Source: a virus. From it: 64,000 nt of DNA. The stretch's first letter is position 1. Each line of letters begins with the position of its first letter. The translations under genes were made by a program, and so were the position numbers. Location: the IMG/VR virus record IMGVR_UViG_3300009182_000039, positions 24,912-88,911 of that record; one strand, given 5' to 3'. This document shows, in pieces, positions 1 to 8,834 of the stretch. Below the pieces are notes generated by a model. The model made no database searches and was not told where the DNA came from. It worked only from the letters and a program-made list of their open reading frames with translations.

Positions 1-2
1 AC

Positions 3-803
3 AATAATGGTGTACCTGTTGGCAAGAAAGATGTTTTAGATTTAATGGAAGCTGGTAAGATTCAAGTAAGTCAATTATATACAACTTGGTTAGCAGATCG
101 CTATTCTCGTACAATGAATGTTATCGACATGCCATTTTTGTTTAAAGATCATGATCATGCTGCTCGTGTATTCGACGGTGCTATCGGTGAAGAGCTTTTA
201 GGCAAACTAGAGTCCGAAGGCGGCGACAAGATCAAAGCATTAGCATTTACATACAGTGGTGGTTTCAGAACTATCCCTGCTACTAAGTCTATTGCTAGTG
301 TAGAAGATTTTAAAGGCGTTAAATTCCGTGTTAGTAGCGGTCCAGTTATCAAAGATACATTTGATGCGTTGGGTGCTGAAACTACATTCTTCCCAGTTGA
401 AGAATTAACAGAGCGTACATTGTCTGGCGAAGTAGAAGCCGGCGAATGTACATATACTCGTTACTATCCATTAAACCAAGACAAAGCGATGTCGTTTATT
501 AATGATATGGAACACAACATTTCTTGTACCAGTATCATTGTTAATCGCGAATTTTGGAATACTTTAACTGAAGAGCAACAAGCCGCTATGAAGGCTGCTG
601 GTGTAGCCAGTGCTAAGATTGAGCGTGTTGAAAGTGTTGAAGATGCTGTTCGTATTGAAGCAGAATGCCGCGAAAATGGTGTTACCATTACTAAGTGGGA
701 CGATACAGAAGTTGCTAAATTTAAAGCAATGATGACTCCAATCTATGACAAGTATACTACATACTTCTCGGATGATTTGGTTAATCGCATTAAAAATGCT
801 TAA
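3..803 (+). CDS. TRAP-type solute-binding protein, DctP family (5' truncated)
   Basis: This is the periplasmic receptor of a TRAP transporter, a family that binds organic acids and similar solutes. The reading frame is open from base 3 to the window edge, so the gene starts upstream; the ATG at 45 is internal and the signal peptide lies outside the window. Family features seen are the stretch around MPFLFKDHDHA, then GGFRTIP, DFKGVKFRV and a helix-rich C-terminus ending at a TAA. No TRAP membrane subunit (DctQ or DctM) follows. Instead comes a strong terminator and then a second, unrelated type of solute receptor. A phage-borne receptor without a permease would have to work with the host transporter, by analogy with phage PstS. 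Family call is secure; the ligand is unknown. Confidence 0.85.
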   Translation, partial: NNGVPVGKKDVLDLMEAGKIQVSQLYTTWLADRYSRTMNVIDMPFLFKDHDHAARVFDGAIGEELLGKLESEGGDKIKALAFTYSGGFRTIPATKSIASVEDFKGVKFRVSSGPVIKDTFDALGAETTFFPVEELTERTLSGEVEAGECTYTRYYPLNQDKAMSFINDMEHNISCTSIIVNREFWNTLTEEQQAAMKAAGVASAKIERVESVEDAVRIEAECRENGVTITKWDDTEVAKFKAMMTPIYDKYTTYFSDDLVNRIKNA

Positions 804-821
804 TTAACAAGTATTGAAATC

Positions 822-849
822 AAAGGACTCTTCGGAGTCCTTTTTTTTT
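822..849 (+). terminator. Rho-independent terminator after dctP-like gene
   Basis: A perfect stem GGACTC / GAGTCC closes a TTCG tetraloop, is extended by AAA/TTT, and is followed by nine T residues. It lies 19 nt after the stop codon. This is a textbook intrinsic terminator and separates the DctP-like gene from the following operon. Confidence 0.95.
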
Positions 850-901
850 GGTGAGCAATTTGTATGCTAAGTATTGAACTTATATAAAGAAAAACAGCAC
901 A

Positions 902-1780
902 ATGAAAAAAATATTATTAATATTAACATTACTCGTCGGCAATGCGTGGGCATCAACAGATACAACGACTATTACGGTAGGCTACGGGCCCGGTGGTACC
1001 GACACTATCATTCGAACACTAGCGGGCGATGCTGAGGCCTATACTGATTTTAAATTTACAGTAGAAAATAAAGTAGGTGCGAATGGTGTTATCGCATTAA
1101 AATATTATTTTGCTCTGCCAGTTGGCAATAAGAATGCGTTAGGAATATCAGGCGGGCAAGTACTATTTGAAGCTATTGCTAATCCTGAAAATAATTTTAT
1201 TCAACGATTAAAATTTGTTGGCCCGGTGTTGTCTAGTCCATTAGCAATTGGTGTTAGTAGCAAGAGTCAATTTAAAACCTTAGACAAATTGTTTAATAAA
1301 AATATACCACGCCAGCGTATTAATATTGGAGTGGCCGGCGAATCACATAATATGTTAGTCGAACAACTAAAAAAATATAGTCATCACGATATACAAGCTA
1401 TACGATTTAAGGGTAGTACCGAATCGTACACCGCATTATTAGGAGGCCATATAGATATGCAATCAGATGCTTATGGCTTTTTTAAACAAAAAGAAGGCGC
1501 TGTTCGTATTTTAGGTGTAGCCGATGCTGATTCTATTGACGGAGTGCCTAGTTTACACAAATATGCGCCTACCGCAAATTTAGTTAATTTTTTTGCTGTT
1601 GCGGTAAATCGAGATACCCCGGATAATCGTAATCTAGCAGATGCGTTGACTGTTGGATTTGTAAAAGCAAATAGATACGAATATTTTAAAAATCTAGGAT
1701 ATAATGTTGATATGAATCGCAAATCTGACTATGTAGAGCGAGTAGTAGTCCCAACTTATAAAAAATGGGCGACTAAATAG
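902..1780 (+). CDS. TctC/Bug-family solute-binding receptor
   Basis: This is a 292-residue periplasmic receptor of the tripartite tricarboxylate transporter (TctC/Bug) family. Residues 1-17 form a signal peptide with a hydrophobic core and an AWA cleavage site. The family's N-terminal ligand-binding loop is recognisable as VGYGPGGTDTIIR near residues 26-38, followed by the usual two alpha/beta lobes. TctA and TctB membrane partners are absent. It is the first gene of a compact operon; the amidohydrolase starts 4 nt after its stop. It is quite divergent from the second TctC-like protein at 8835-9758, so they are not a recent duplication. Receptors of this family bind carboxylates and aromatic acids; the ligand here cannot be told. 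Confidence 0.82.
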   Translation: MKKILLILTLLVGNAWASTDTTTITVGYGPGGTDTIIRTLAGDAEAYTDFKFTVENKVGANGVIALKYYFALPVGNKNALGISGGQVLFEAIANPENNFIQRLKFVGPVLSSPLAIGVSSKSQFKTLDKLFNKNIPRQRINIGVAGESHNMLVEQLKKYSHHDIQAIRFKGSTESYTALLGGHIDMQSDAYGFFKQKEGAVRILGVADADSIDGVPSLHKYAPTANLVNFFAVAVNRDTPDNRNLADALTVGFVKANRYEYFKNLGYNVDMNRKSDYVERVVVPTYKKWATK

Positions 1781-1784
1781 CTGC

Positions 1785-2849
1785 ATGCGAATCATCGACT
1801 GCGACAGTCATTTTTTAACTTGTGATATTTACAAAAATATTGAAGAACAATATCAACAGTTTCTTCCTAGATATGTTTTTGACTCACACAATCGTGTAAT
1901 CGATATACAATTTGATCAAGACCCTTGTGCCTTCGAGGACCCTACTAACAAATTTAATAATTATTGTGACGAAGCTGGAATTAACAATATTGATATAAGA
2001 TTAAACGATTTTAAAAAATTAAAAATAGATTTACAACTACTTGCTCCGCAAGAAAGAGCAATGCGATTTAATTACTCTGTAGAAAAAAATCTTGCGGCAG
2101 CAATGGCTCATAGTTATAATATAGAAATTAAAAAAATTGTTGATCAATATCCTGATAAATTTTTTGCTGTAGCTTTAGTGCCTTTACAAGATATAGAGCT
2201 TGCTCTTAAAGAAATAAAATGGATTATTTCTAACAATTTTAAAGCCATCTATATAGATTGTGTTTCATATAACCCAGCACAATTTGCCGGATGTCCAATA
2301 TCAAATCAAGAAAGAATAGATGAAATTTTTGCTATATGCGAAGAAAAAGAATTAATAATATATCAGCATCATTTTATGCATAAAATTACATCCAATGGCA
2401 ACAATACTATTAATGATGTATTAAACGGAAACCCAATTAGCAGAGTTAGAATATCTATCTACGATTGGATAACAAATGGTACTTTTGATAGGTTTCCTAA
2501 ACTTCGGGTAATATTCAGCGAAACTGCTGAAAAATTTATAAAACCTATATTTGAAAATTTAAAAAGTGCGTATAACGAAACTAAACTAATCTGTAAAGAA
2601 GATCCAATAGTATACTTTAAAAAAAACATATTCATTACTATAGAAGTAGAAAATAAAGACAATGTTTACTACTTAATAAACCAATTTGGCAGCGACCGTT
2701 TACTATTTAATACTGATTATCCGCACGTTGACCCAGCAGGGTCAAATAAATGGAACGATGTCGACGATTTATATAAATTAGAATTATCGCAAAAAGATTT
2801 AGAAAATATCGCATTTCGCAATGCTGAAAAGCTATTTAAACTAATATAA
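1785..2849 (+). CDS. Amidohydrolase-2 family metal-dependent hydrolase/decarboxylase
   Basis: This is a 354-residue TIM-barrel protein of the amidohydrolase-2 group, which includes aminocarboxymuconate- and resorcylate-type decarboxylases. The N-terminal metal motif reads DCDSH (residues 5-9), an expanded D-x-H. A histidine pair lies in YQHHFMH near residue 195, FSETAEKF near 244, and the catalytic Asp region is NTDYPHVDP near 308. It starts 4 nt after the TctC-like gene, so receptor and enzyme are co-transcribed, suggesting uptake and breakdown of an organic acid. The substrate is not predictable. Its stop codon overlaps a perfect TATAAATA box serving the next gene. Confidence 0.8.
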   Translation: MRIIDCDSHFLTCDIYKNIEEQYQQFLPRYVFDSHNRVIDIQFDQDPCAFEDPTNKFNNYCDEAGINNIDIRLNDFKKLKIDLQLLAPQERAMRFNYSVEKNLAAAMAHSYNIEIKKIVDQYPDKFFAVALVPLQDIELALKEIKWIISNNFKAIYIDCVSYNPAQFAGCPISNQERIDEIFAICEEKELIIYQHHFMHKITSNGNNTINDVLNGNPISRVRISIYDWITNGTFDRFPKLRVIFSETAEKFIKPIFENLKSAYNETKLICKEDPIVYFKKNIFITIEVENKDNVYYLINQFGSDRLLFNTDYPHVDPAGSNKWNDVDDLYKLELSQKDLENIAFRNAEKLFKLI

Positions 2850-2852
2850 ATA
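2845..2852 (+). promoter_or_regulatory. T4-type late promoter box TATAAATA
   Basis: Exact TATAAATA overlapping the stop codon of the amidohydrolase, 43 nt before the next start. A second near-match, GATAAATA, lies at 2867-2874. Either could drive the 101-residue gene at 2896, which also has a good Shine-Dalgarno sequence (AAGGAG, 2880-2885). Confidence 0.55.
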
Positions 2853-2895
2853 ATAACCGCTTCTTCGATAAATAGATTATAAGGAGCAGCACAAT

Positions 2896-3201
2896 ATGCT
2901 ACTAACATTCACATTAACAACAACTAAACCAGACGGTGTATTATGGTTTCCCGATTTTTCTGAAGAGAATCGGCAGATTGTTACTCGTATTAATACCTGG
3001 ACTAGTTTGCAACCAGGATTTATTAGACAAACTACCGTAGATATAGATGTAAATACCAGAGTTATGACTTTTGAATTTGATTCTGTAGAAAATTATGCTA
3101 ATTGGTTTTCATTAAGAAATCAACTACCGGAGCAAAGTATTCGATTTGCGTATATTAGAGCTAATGGCATGACCGTTACAACAAACGAAACTTTATCATA
3201 A
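2896..3201 (+). CDS. Small protein of unknown function (101 aa)
   Basis: Not recognised. The protein has alternating beta strands and helices and a size consistent with a small ferredoxin-like or ABM-type alpha/beta fold, but no motif proves it. The start is well supported by AAGGAG ten bases upstream. It follows the amidohydrolase in the same direction and may share its transcript or use the late-type boxes just upstream. No signal peptide or membrane segment is seen. Confidence 0.65.
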   Translation: MLLTFTLTTTKPDGVLWFPDFSEENRQIVTRINTWTSLQPGFIRQTTVDIDVNTRVMTFEFDSVENYANWFSLRNQLPEQSIRFAYIRANGMTVTTNETLS

Positions 3202-3224
3202 ATTAACCTAGTTCTTTTAATTTT

Positions 3225-3242
3225 TAGTATAGCACTATACTA
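3225..3242. repeat. Perfect inverted repeat between 2896-gene and PP-loop gene
   Basis: TAGTATAG and CTATACTA flank a CA dinucleotide, giving an 8-bp stem. No T-run follows, so it is a poor intrinsic terminator. The outer words CCTAGT (3207-3212) and ACTAGG (3239-3244) give a competing pairing. It could be an operator or an mRNA-end hairpin. The 108-nt gap contains nothing else that I recognise. Confidence 0.5.
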
Positions 3243-3309
3243 GGATATATACTTGTCTCAAAGATGAATAACTTCAAAATTTTTTGAGCAACTACACTAG
3301 GGTACTAAT

Positions 3310-4452
3310 ATGGATGCATTTGACAATTTTCCGCAAGGATATTGGTTAGTCAACAATCAAAAATTTATCAATAAGTACGAAGCATTACTTTATGCCACAA
3401 AACAAAATTTACCGGTACATTATAAATTTTTTAACGAGGTATGGGAATCGTTTGATAGATCGCAACTAGGAAATTTTAGTTTACAAGAAGTATATAAACA
3501 ACGAGCACAACAATTAAGAGACAAATACGATTATTTAATTTTATATTTTTCTGGCGGAGCAGATAGTTATAATGTGTTGCGCTCGTTTATCGATAATGGA
3601 ATTAAATTAGACGAAATATGCGTTAAGTGGTGTAATGATACATTAACAGCAAATTCAGTAATTTATAAACCAAATACAACAGAAAAATCAGCTCGTAACT
3701 ATTTGAGCGAATGGGATTACGCTATTAAGCCTGTACTCGATGATATTTCTAAAACTTATCCAGAAATTAAAATAGAAATAGTTGATTGGTTTAAAGATAG
3801 AAGTTTAATCGGTAGTGAAGAAATTTTTAAAATAGTTAATCACTGGCACGATGTTGAAGTTCCATCATTAGCTACTTGGTCTCCATCGGAATTAAAATTA
3901 ATTGACCAAGGTAAGCGAGTTGGTTCAATATATGGTATTGATAAACCTCAAATTTATTTTGAAGATGATGGGTCAGCTTATATGTTTTTTCTCGATTCTG
4001 CTACAACTATGGGTACTCCAAATCCATGTAATGTATACGGTACTGAATATTTTTACTGGGCGCCAAGTTTTCCGTTAATTACTTTTGAAACTGCTAGTGC
4101 GGCTATTGCTGCATTTAGAACTGACACTATTTTAAAATCTGCTGTGTTTGATAAAGAAGTTAAAACTAATTTAAGAAAATTTGTTGAACGAATACAAATA
4201 CAACAAAAAAATTTAAGAAGTGTACTGTATGATAATTGGACTAATCGATTTCAAGCATCAAAACCACTAGCTCTCAATCGTTCCGATAAACACTTTTGGA
4301 TTTACAGAAGTCCAGAATTAAAGAATTTTAAAAATAGTTACCAGGATATGATAAAGTTGCATACTAGCCAACTGAGACCCGATATGATTTATACTGGGCT
4401 TACTACAACTATGTATAAATTTATAGCATCTAAAAAATTTTTTATATCATGA
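3310..4452 (+). CDS. PP-loop ATP pyrophosphatase-like protein 1
   Basis: This 380-residue protein has a PP-loop (SGGADS, about residues 81-86) after a predicted beta strand LYF, the signature of N-type ATP pyrophosphatases (QueC, asparagine synthase C-domain, sugar amidotransferases). Such enzymes adenylate a carboxyl or carbonyl group before amide or amidine formation. It is longer than, and only distantly similar to, the other two PP-loop proteins here (12204-13130 and 14540-15460). No glutaminase domain is fused. Its stop overlaps the start of the aminotransferase-like gene (ATGA), so the two are translationally coupled and probably act on one substrate. The exact reaction is unknown. Confidence 0.72.
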   Translation: MDAFDNFPQGYWLVNNQKFINKYEALLYATKQNLPVHYKFFNEVWESFDRSQLGNFSLQEVYKQRAQQLRDKYDYLILYFSGGADSYNVLRSFIDNGIKLDEICVKWCNDTLTANSVIYKPNTTEKSARNYLSEWDYAIKPVLDDISKTYPEIKIEIVDWFKDRSLIGSEEIFKIVNHWHDVEVPSLATWSPSELKLIDQGKRVGSIYGIDKPQIYFEDDGSAYMFFLDSATTMGTPNPCNVYGTEYFYWAPSFPLITFETASAAIAAFRTDTILKSAVFDKEVKTNLRKFVERIQIQQKNLRSVLYDNWTNRFQASKPLALNRSDKHFWIYRSPELKNFKNSYQDMIKLHTSQLRPDMIYTGLTTTMYKFIASKKFFIS

Positions 4453-5354
4453 CACCACAAGAATTATTAAAATTAAAAAGTCTTCCGTATGGTAGCATTC
4501 ACGCAATTTCTGATCCTTATATGGAAGCAGAAGTTAATAAAATTATTACCAAAGTTACACGAGACGGATGCTTGAATAACCCTACTATACACACTAAATT
4601 TTTAAATAGATTCTACGACTGGATTTTAGAAACAAAGAACAACACAATTACAGGATTAGAAAACTTTACTGCTAAAGTAATTACTAACGGATCAACAGAA
4701 GCATTCGATAAGTTTTATTTAAAAAATAAAACTCGTAGACTACGCTATTTTAAAGGCGAGTATATGTATCATGCCGCCGCTAGTAAAAGTTATTTTGAAT
4801 TAGCACCGCATATAGACGATGCGCCAATAGATTCCAACGATGTTATAGTAATAAGTTTACCATTTGCCGACACAGGCGGCGAGCATACAAGAATGAATGA
4901 AATATTAACTACTTGTAGCAAGTTGGATGTGCCTGTATTAATAGATTGCTGTTATTACGGTGCGTGTGCCAACTTAACTATGAATTTTAATTATAGTTGT
5001 ATTACTGATATTACCTTTAGTCTAGCAAAAAGTTTTCCTGTAGGTTTTATGCGAGTGGGCATGCGTTTAACTCGAGAAGATAACAATGATCCATTATTTG
5101 TTTATAATAAGAATAACTATGTTAATCGTATTGCAGCCGCGGTAGGATTAGAATTGCTAAATGTGTATAGTCCTGATTATAACTACAATGCCTATCAGTA
5201 TGTACAAAAATATTTTTGTAAAGAGTTAGGAGTTGAGCCTTCTAAATGTGTATTTTTTGCTACGAGTAAAGACAAATTTCCAGAATATAATCGCGGAACA
5301 GATTCAAATCGGTTGTGCTTTTCAAAATACTTGTATCAGCAAAAACTGCCGTAA
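4449..5354 (+). CDS. PLP-dependent aminotransferase-like protein (fold type I)
   Basis: This 301-residue protein resembles aspartate-aminotransferase-fold enzymes. NGSTEAF near residue 79 fits the phosphate-binding turn. LIDCCYYG near 164-171 supplies the Asp that contacts the pyridine nitrogen. FSLAKSFPVG near 190-199 has the S-x-x-K type Schiff-base lysine, followed by RVG. It is shorter than typical family members (about 380-400 residues), with a reduced C-terminal domain. It overlaps the PP-loop gene by 4 nt. It converges on the oxygenase gene at 5357, leaving only 2 nt between stop codons. Amino-group transfer to a keto-sugar or keto-acid is plausible. Confidence 0.7.
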   Translation: MTPQELLKLKSLPYGSIHAISDPYMEAEVNKIITKVTRDGCLNNPTIHTKFLNRFYDWILETKNNTITGLENFTAKVITNGSTEAFDKFYLKNKTRRLRYFKGEYMYHAAASKSYFELAPHIDDAPIDSNDVIVISLPFADTGGEHTRMNEILTTCSKLDVPVLIDCCYYGACANLTMNFNYSCITDITFSLAKSFPVGFMRVGMRLTREDNNDPLFVYNKNNYVNRIAAAVGLELLNVYSPDYNYNAYQYVQKYFCKELGVEPSKCVFFATSKDKFPEYNRGTDSNRLCFSKYLYQQKLP

Positions 5355-5356
5355 AT

Positions 5357-6040
5357 TTATTTTTGTTTAGCATCATCTAAGTATTTTTCCCACAGTGGTA
5401 ACAAACAGTTGTCGTATGATTTTTTAACTCCGATTTCATCTAACCATTTGTATACTTCAGGTGTATTTGAATGTTCTTTAATCGTGACTGCCGTTTCGTT
5501 GGCCGGTAGCACATCAATAACAGCAGTATATATATTTGTAATACTATTATTTTGCGCCCAGTGAGGAATATATCCGTTAGTGTCATATACAACACCATCT
5601 TCAAAAATATACTGATCATCATCAAAGTACAAATAAGGAGTACTGTCGTGTATTATTGGCAGAACAATCCTACGGCAATATTTAAATATGTTATATGGGC
5701 CATCTGTATGTCTATGAACTTTATGCCCTGGCGGTAATCTTATGATGCAAGCCCGTACAGTAGAACCATTAATTATTTTTTCTACCTGATTTAATAAATT
5801 TACCCAACTGTTTTTAAATTCTTCATTTTCGCATATATTAATATTATTAATAGTATGTAGAAAATTGTCAAGAGTTTCGGTATGATTTTGTAGCCACAAA
5901 CTATGACAATCGCTAAAATTTTTATTGACTTTACGCCTGGAATCTTGAGCCCATACCATTTCAGGTAGTTCTAATAATGGTTTTTTAATATCAGTAACAT
6001 TAAGTTTTCCTAATATCTGAACTTTCCCGTCAAGATACAT
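5357..6040 (-). CDS. 2OG-Fe(II) oxygenase, aspartyl/asparaginyl beta-hydroxylase-like
   Basis: This 227-residue protein has the Fe(II) H-x-D motif in HRHTDGPYN (about residues 108-116), the family's downstream RRIVLPI strand, and the distal iron-binding His in GYIPHWAQN near 160. It is the last gene of a four-gene leftward operon (8818 to 5357) that also has two more oxygenase-like proteins and a B12-type radical SAM protein. It ends directly before the radical SAM gene's stop with no gap. The substrate could be a protein side chain, a free amino acid or a small molecule. Confidence 0.8.
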   Translation of the reverse strand: MYLDGKVQILGKLNVTDIKKPLLELPEMVWAQDSRRKVNKNFSDCHSLWLQNHTETLDNFLHTINNINICENEEFKNSWVNLLNQVEKIINGSTVRACIIRLPPGHKVHRHTDGPYNIFKYCRRIVLPIIHDSTPYLYFDDDQYIFEDGVVYDTNGYIPHWAQNNSITNIYTAVIDVLPANETAVTIKEHSNTPEVYKWLDEIGVKKSYDNCLLPLWEKYLDDAKQK

Positions 6041-7477
6041 TTAATACTCCATAGCTTTATCGTAATATTTACTAATCATTATATCTGTTAAATTTTGTTC
6101 TTTTCTTATTTTGTGTATTTTTTTGTAAGTAGAATTTAAAATAACATCGCGAGTAAACCCTAGATTTTTTAAAGACGAATAATTCCACACGCTTGGAATT
6201 CTGATTGATCTTGTTTGTTTACGATTATTTTCGCACCAAGCGTGAGCCTGTCTTTCTGTTACAAAATCTGTTTCCCAATCTGGTCCATTAAATCTGTAAC
6301 CATATTTTTCTGGTTCTTTTTCAAATTCGCTTAACCCTAATGTAGGCGCTATATACAATTTATTATAATGCCAGTCGTGTACTTTAGATTGTATTAACCA
6401 ATCGTTGGATTCTTCCCAATCTTGTTCTGTTTCTTTACCTAATCCAGCAATCATAGAAACATTAACAATAACATCATCTCCCCATGTTTCGCCAATGTAT
6501 GTTAAAAACTTTTTGTTATTCTTAGCTCCCCATCCCTTGCCAATCATAGTACACGAAAGCGGATCAAATGATTCAATTCCAAAATGACAACTAGACAATC
6601 CAGACTCAGGCAATATTTCAAGTTGCTCCGGCCATATACTTAATAAATCCATTCTAACATACCCAATAAATTCTATTTTAAACGGTAACTCTTTAGTCAT
6701 AGCATAGAATTGTTTAGTTCTTTCCCTGTGCGAGTTTAATGTATCATCTGTGATGTGATAAGCTGTGGTTCCAAATTTTTCGTAGTTAGATATAAGAGAA
6801 TCTCTAATGTTCGACATATCTTTGTTAAAATCATCTTTGTCTTTTCCAATATGTGGATACTGACAGAACTTACATTTAAAAATACAACCCCGACTAAATT
6901 CTAAAGGTAAAGATTCGCCTGGCAAAATAAAATCATTTTCAGCAAATGTCATATTACATGATTGAATATTGTATAAAGTAGTGGCGTTATAAATTTTGTT
7001 AAGTCCTGGTCCTAGCGTAAAAACAGGAGCTAGTGTGCCTTTAAAAATATAATTACAATATTCTAAAAAAGAATGTTCTGCTTCGCCATCAAATATCCCA
7101 TCTAATTTAAAATTAATTTTTTTATACCCCCCAGACATAAATCCCCTTACCCATTGGCCTCCGGCAACTATTTTAACCCAGGGAAAGTTATCCTTGATTT
7201 CATTAAGAATATCAAATATTGGTTGTTCACCTTTTGTCATTTGTTGCGGACTTTCTAGCATACAAAATGGAGAATATCCTATTACTTTTGTTTCGTGCGT
7301 TATAAACTTTTTAAACAATGTTAATCTTTGTTCACTAGTCATAAAATATAAGAACTCTAGTACTTGTGTTGAAAATCCATGTTGCCGTAGCCACCACGCA
7401 ATTTGGTATGGCCCTAAATATCTTACTTGTCGACCAGGGTCTGTATTAGTTGTTAGTATTACTACTTGCATTAGCAA
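6041..7477 (-). CDS. B12-binding-type radical SAM protein 1
   Basis: This 478-residue protein has an N-terminal Rossmann-like region of the B12-binding kind (residues 1-140, with an AGGQW turn and DGIFDGEAE). The radical SAM cluster is C-x3-C-x2-C in CIFKCKFC near 198-205. The order B12-domain then radical SAM, and the phrase EFSRGC before the cluster, match the family of cobalamin-dependent methylases and related enzymes. The cobalamin-binding D-x-H-x-x-G motif is not evident, so actual B12 use is uncertain. It is a clear paralogue of the protein at 9794-11335. It overlaps the upstream oxygenase gene by 32 nt. Confidence 0.85.
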   Translation of the reverse strand: MLMQVVILTTNTDPGRQVRYLGPYQIAWWLRQHGFSTQVLEFLYFMTSEQRLTLFKKFITHETKVIGYSPFCMLESPQQMTKGEQPIFDILNEIKDNFPWVKIVAGGQWVRGFMSGGYKKINFKLDGIFDGEAEHSFLEYCNYIFKGTLAPVFTLGPGLNKIYNATTLYNIQSCNMTFAENDFILPGESLPLEFSRGCIFKCKFCQYPHIGKDKDDFNKDMSNIRDSLISNYEKFGTTAYHITDDTLNSHRERTKQFYAMTKELPFKIEFIGYVRMDLLSIWPEQLEILPESGLSSCHFGIESFDPLSCTMIGKGWGAKNNKKFLTYIGETWGDDVIVNVSMIAGLGKETEQDWEESNDWLIQSKVHDWHYNKLYIAPTLGLSEFEKEPEKYGYRFNGPDWETDFVTERQAHAWCENNRKQTRSIRIPSVWNYSSLKNLGFTRDVILNSTYKKIHKIRKEQNLTDIMISKYYDKAMEY

Positions 7478-8057
7478 TTAATCCTTGTTGGTCCAAATCT
7501 GACACTAAATTATTATAAGATGTAAAATCAGCCGGACCACCTAACAATGTAGTTGTTGGTGTTTTACTAAATGCAGCAAGAGTTAATACATACCTATTTT
7601 TTTTACTATAGTTAATTGCCATATGTGGAATTTGAGCATTTAACAGATAAAAAGTCTGCGGTTCGTATTTTAAACGACTAAATCGCTGATAGGTAAATTG
7701 AGTAATATCCAAATTAATTTCTTTAGGATATTCATGAGCAAAAAGTGTTAGATAGTCATCGTCATCTGTTAATAACAAATTAAATGACCACATTCTCCAC
7801 GCATCTCGATGCCAGTTATATTGATGTTCTGACTCTATTAAAAATATTTTAGCCCCTAAATTATATTTTTTCATTAAATCGTAAATAGGTTCTCCCTTAA
7901 AATAATCTGCTGTCAAATTATGTCTAAGAAAAGTTCTATTACTATCATATAGCTTAACATCTACATGTTGGTAATTGTAATTTAAGTGATCCGTAAAAAT
8001 TGGATGATCTTTCGGAAGTGTGATATTTAATTTTTCAAAACAACTATTGTTATTCAT
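7446..8057 (-). CDS. 2OG-Fe(II) oxygenase-like protein
   Basis: This 203-residue protein has an H-x-D motif in NWHRDAW near residue 85, the strand SFNLLL after it, the distal His in AQIPHMAIN near 141, and an Arg in KKNRYVLTL about 11 residues later that would hold 2-oxoglutarate. This is the arrangement of aspartyl/asparaginyl hydroxylase-like small oxygenases. It overlaps the genes on both sides (4 nt upstream, 32 nt downstream), so it belongs to a tightly coupled operon. Confidence 0.75.
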   Translation of the reverse strand: MNNNSCFEKLNITLPKDHPIFTDHLNYNYQHVDVKLYDSNRTFLRHNLTADYFKGEPIYDLMKKYNLGAKIFLIESEHQYNWHRDAWRMWSFNLLLTDDDDYLTLFAHEYPKEINLDITQFTYQRFSRLKYEPQTFYLLNAQIPHMAINYSKKNRYVLTLAAFSKTPTTTLLGGPADFTSYNNLVSDLDQQGLIANASSNTNN

Positions 8058-8818
8058 AGTTTATACACAGAGGTAGGGGTGGCTTCTGCTAATCGCTTAT
8101 CTGTTTCAGCAGTCCGTAACCCAGTAATCGTTAAATTAGGTCTAGGTTTAGTACTAACATTGGCTGTACTATGCGGTACATTTAATGTATCAAAAATGTG
8201 TACATCGCCGGCGTGCCATTGATTGTGAAATAAATTGCCGTATGTTACATATTGGCCTGGTTCAAAATCATCTAAATTTACAATAATACGAACAATGCGT
8301 GATGGATCTCCTGGATTTCTATGCCATAGTTTATCGACGTGAACAGCAAAAAATTGACCGGGCCATTGTACATGAGCGCGGTAACTTACATTTTCTAAAC
8401 ACCAATAATCCACAATCTTTTTAATACTGGAAAACTGATCTAAATAATCTTCTAATACAACATTAGTGTATTCAATGTCCTTAAGACCGCGAACTTCTCT
8501 ATCGTGTTCTTCTTGACTAATCATCGGGCTAACACCACCCTTAAATCCTGGACGATTGCCTGACTTAGTAATGGCCGCCCAATCCAGTTCTTTAGATTTT
8601 TCTATAATTTTAGCAACATCAGCAGGATCTATACCTTCAAAATTTCCTAATAAATGAAACCAATCGCCAATTTGTTCTTCTTTAAATTTATCAAAATGAT
8701 AATTACTCAAAGTTTTACTATAATCCCAGGAGCTTTTAAATTTGGCACCATCTTGGTGATTAAAGTCTGCTGGTAGTTGTTTAAATTTAGTTCTATTAGC
8801 ATATTGATTGATGTCCAT
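8054..8818 (-). CDS. 2OG-Fe(II) oxygenase-like protein
   Basis: This 254-residue protein has a double-stranded beta-helix core: the H-x-D pair in AVHVDKLWH near 159-161, RIIVNLDDF, then GDVHIFD, distal His in NVPHSTANV near 217, and Arg downstream. It is the first gene of the 8818-to-5357 operon. A perfect TATAAATA box on the minus strand ends only 5 nt before the ATG and no Shine-Dalgarno sequence is present, so a transcript from that box would be leaderless. The next in-frame Met is far inside, so this start is likely right. Confidence 0.78.
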   Translation of the reverse strand: MDINQYANRTKFKQLPADFNHQDGAKFKSSWDYSKTLSNYHFDKFKEEQIGDWFHLLGNFEGIDPADVAKIIEKSKELDWAAITKSGNRPGFKGGVSPMISQEEHDREVRGLKDIEYTNVVLEDYLDQFSSIKKIVDYWCLENVSYRAHVQWPGQFFAVHVDKLWHRNPGDPSRIVRIIVNLDDFEPGQYVTYGNLFHNQWHAGDVHIFDTLNVPHSTANVSTKPRPNLTITGLRTAETDKRLAEATPTSVYKL

Positions 8819-8823
8819 AATAC

Positions 8824-8831
8824 TATTTATA
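8824..8831 (-). promoter_or_regulatory. T4-type late promoter box, leaderless spacing
   Basis: Exact TATAAATA on the minus strand, 5 nt before the ATG at 8818. In T4 late promoters this box spans about -13 to -6, so the start site would fall on the A of the ATG. No ribosome binding site is present. Confidence 0.65.
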
Positions 8832-8834
8832 CTC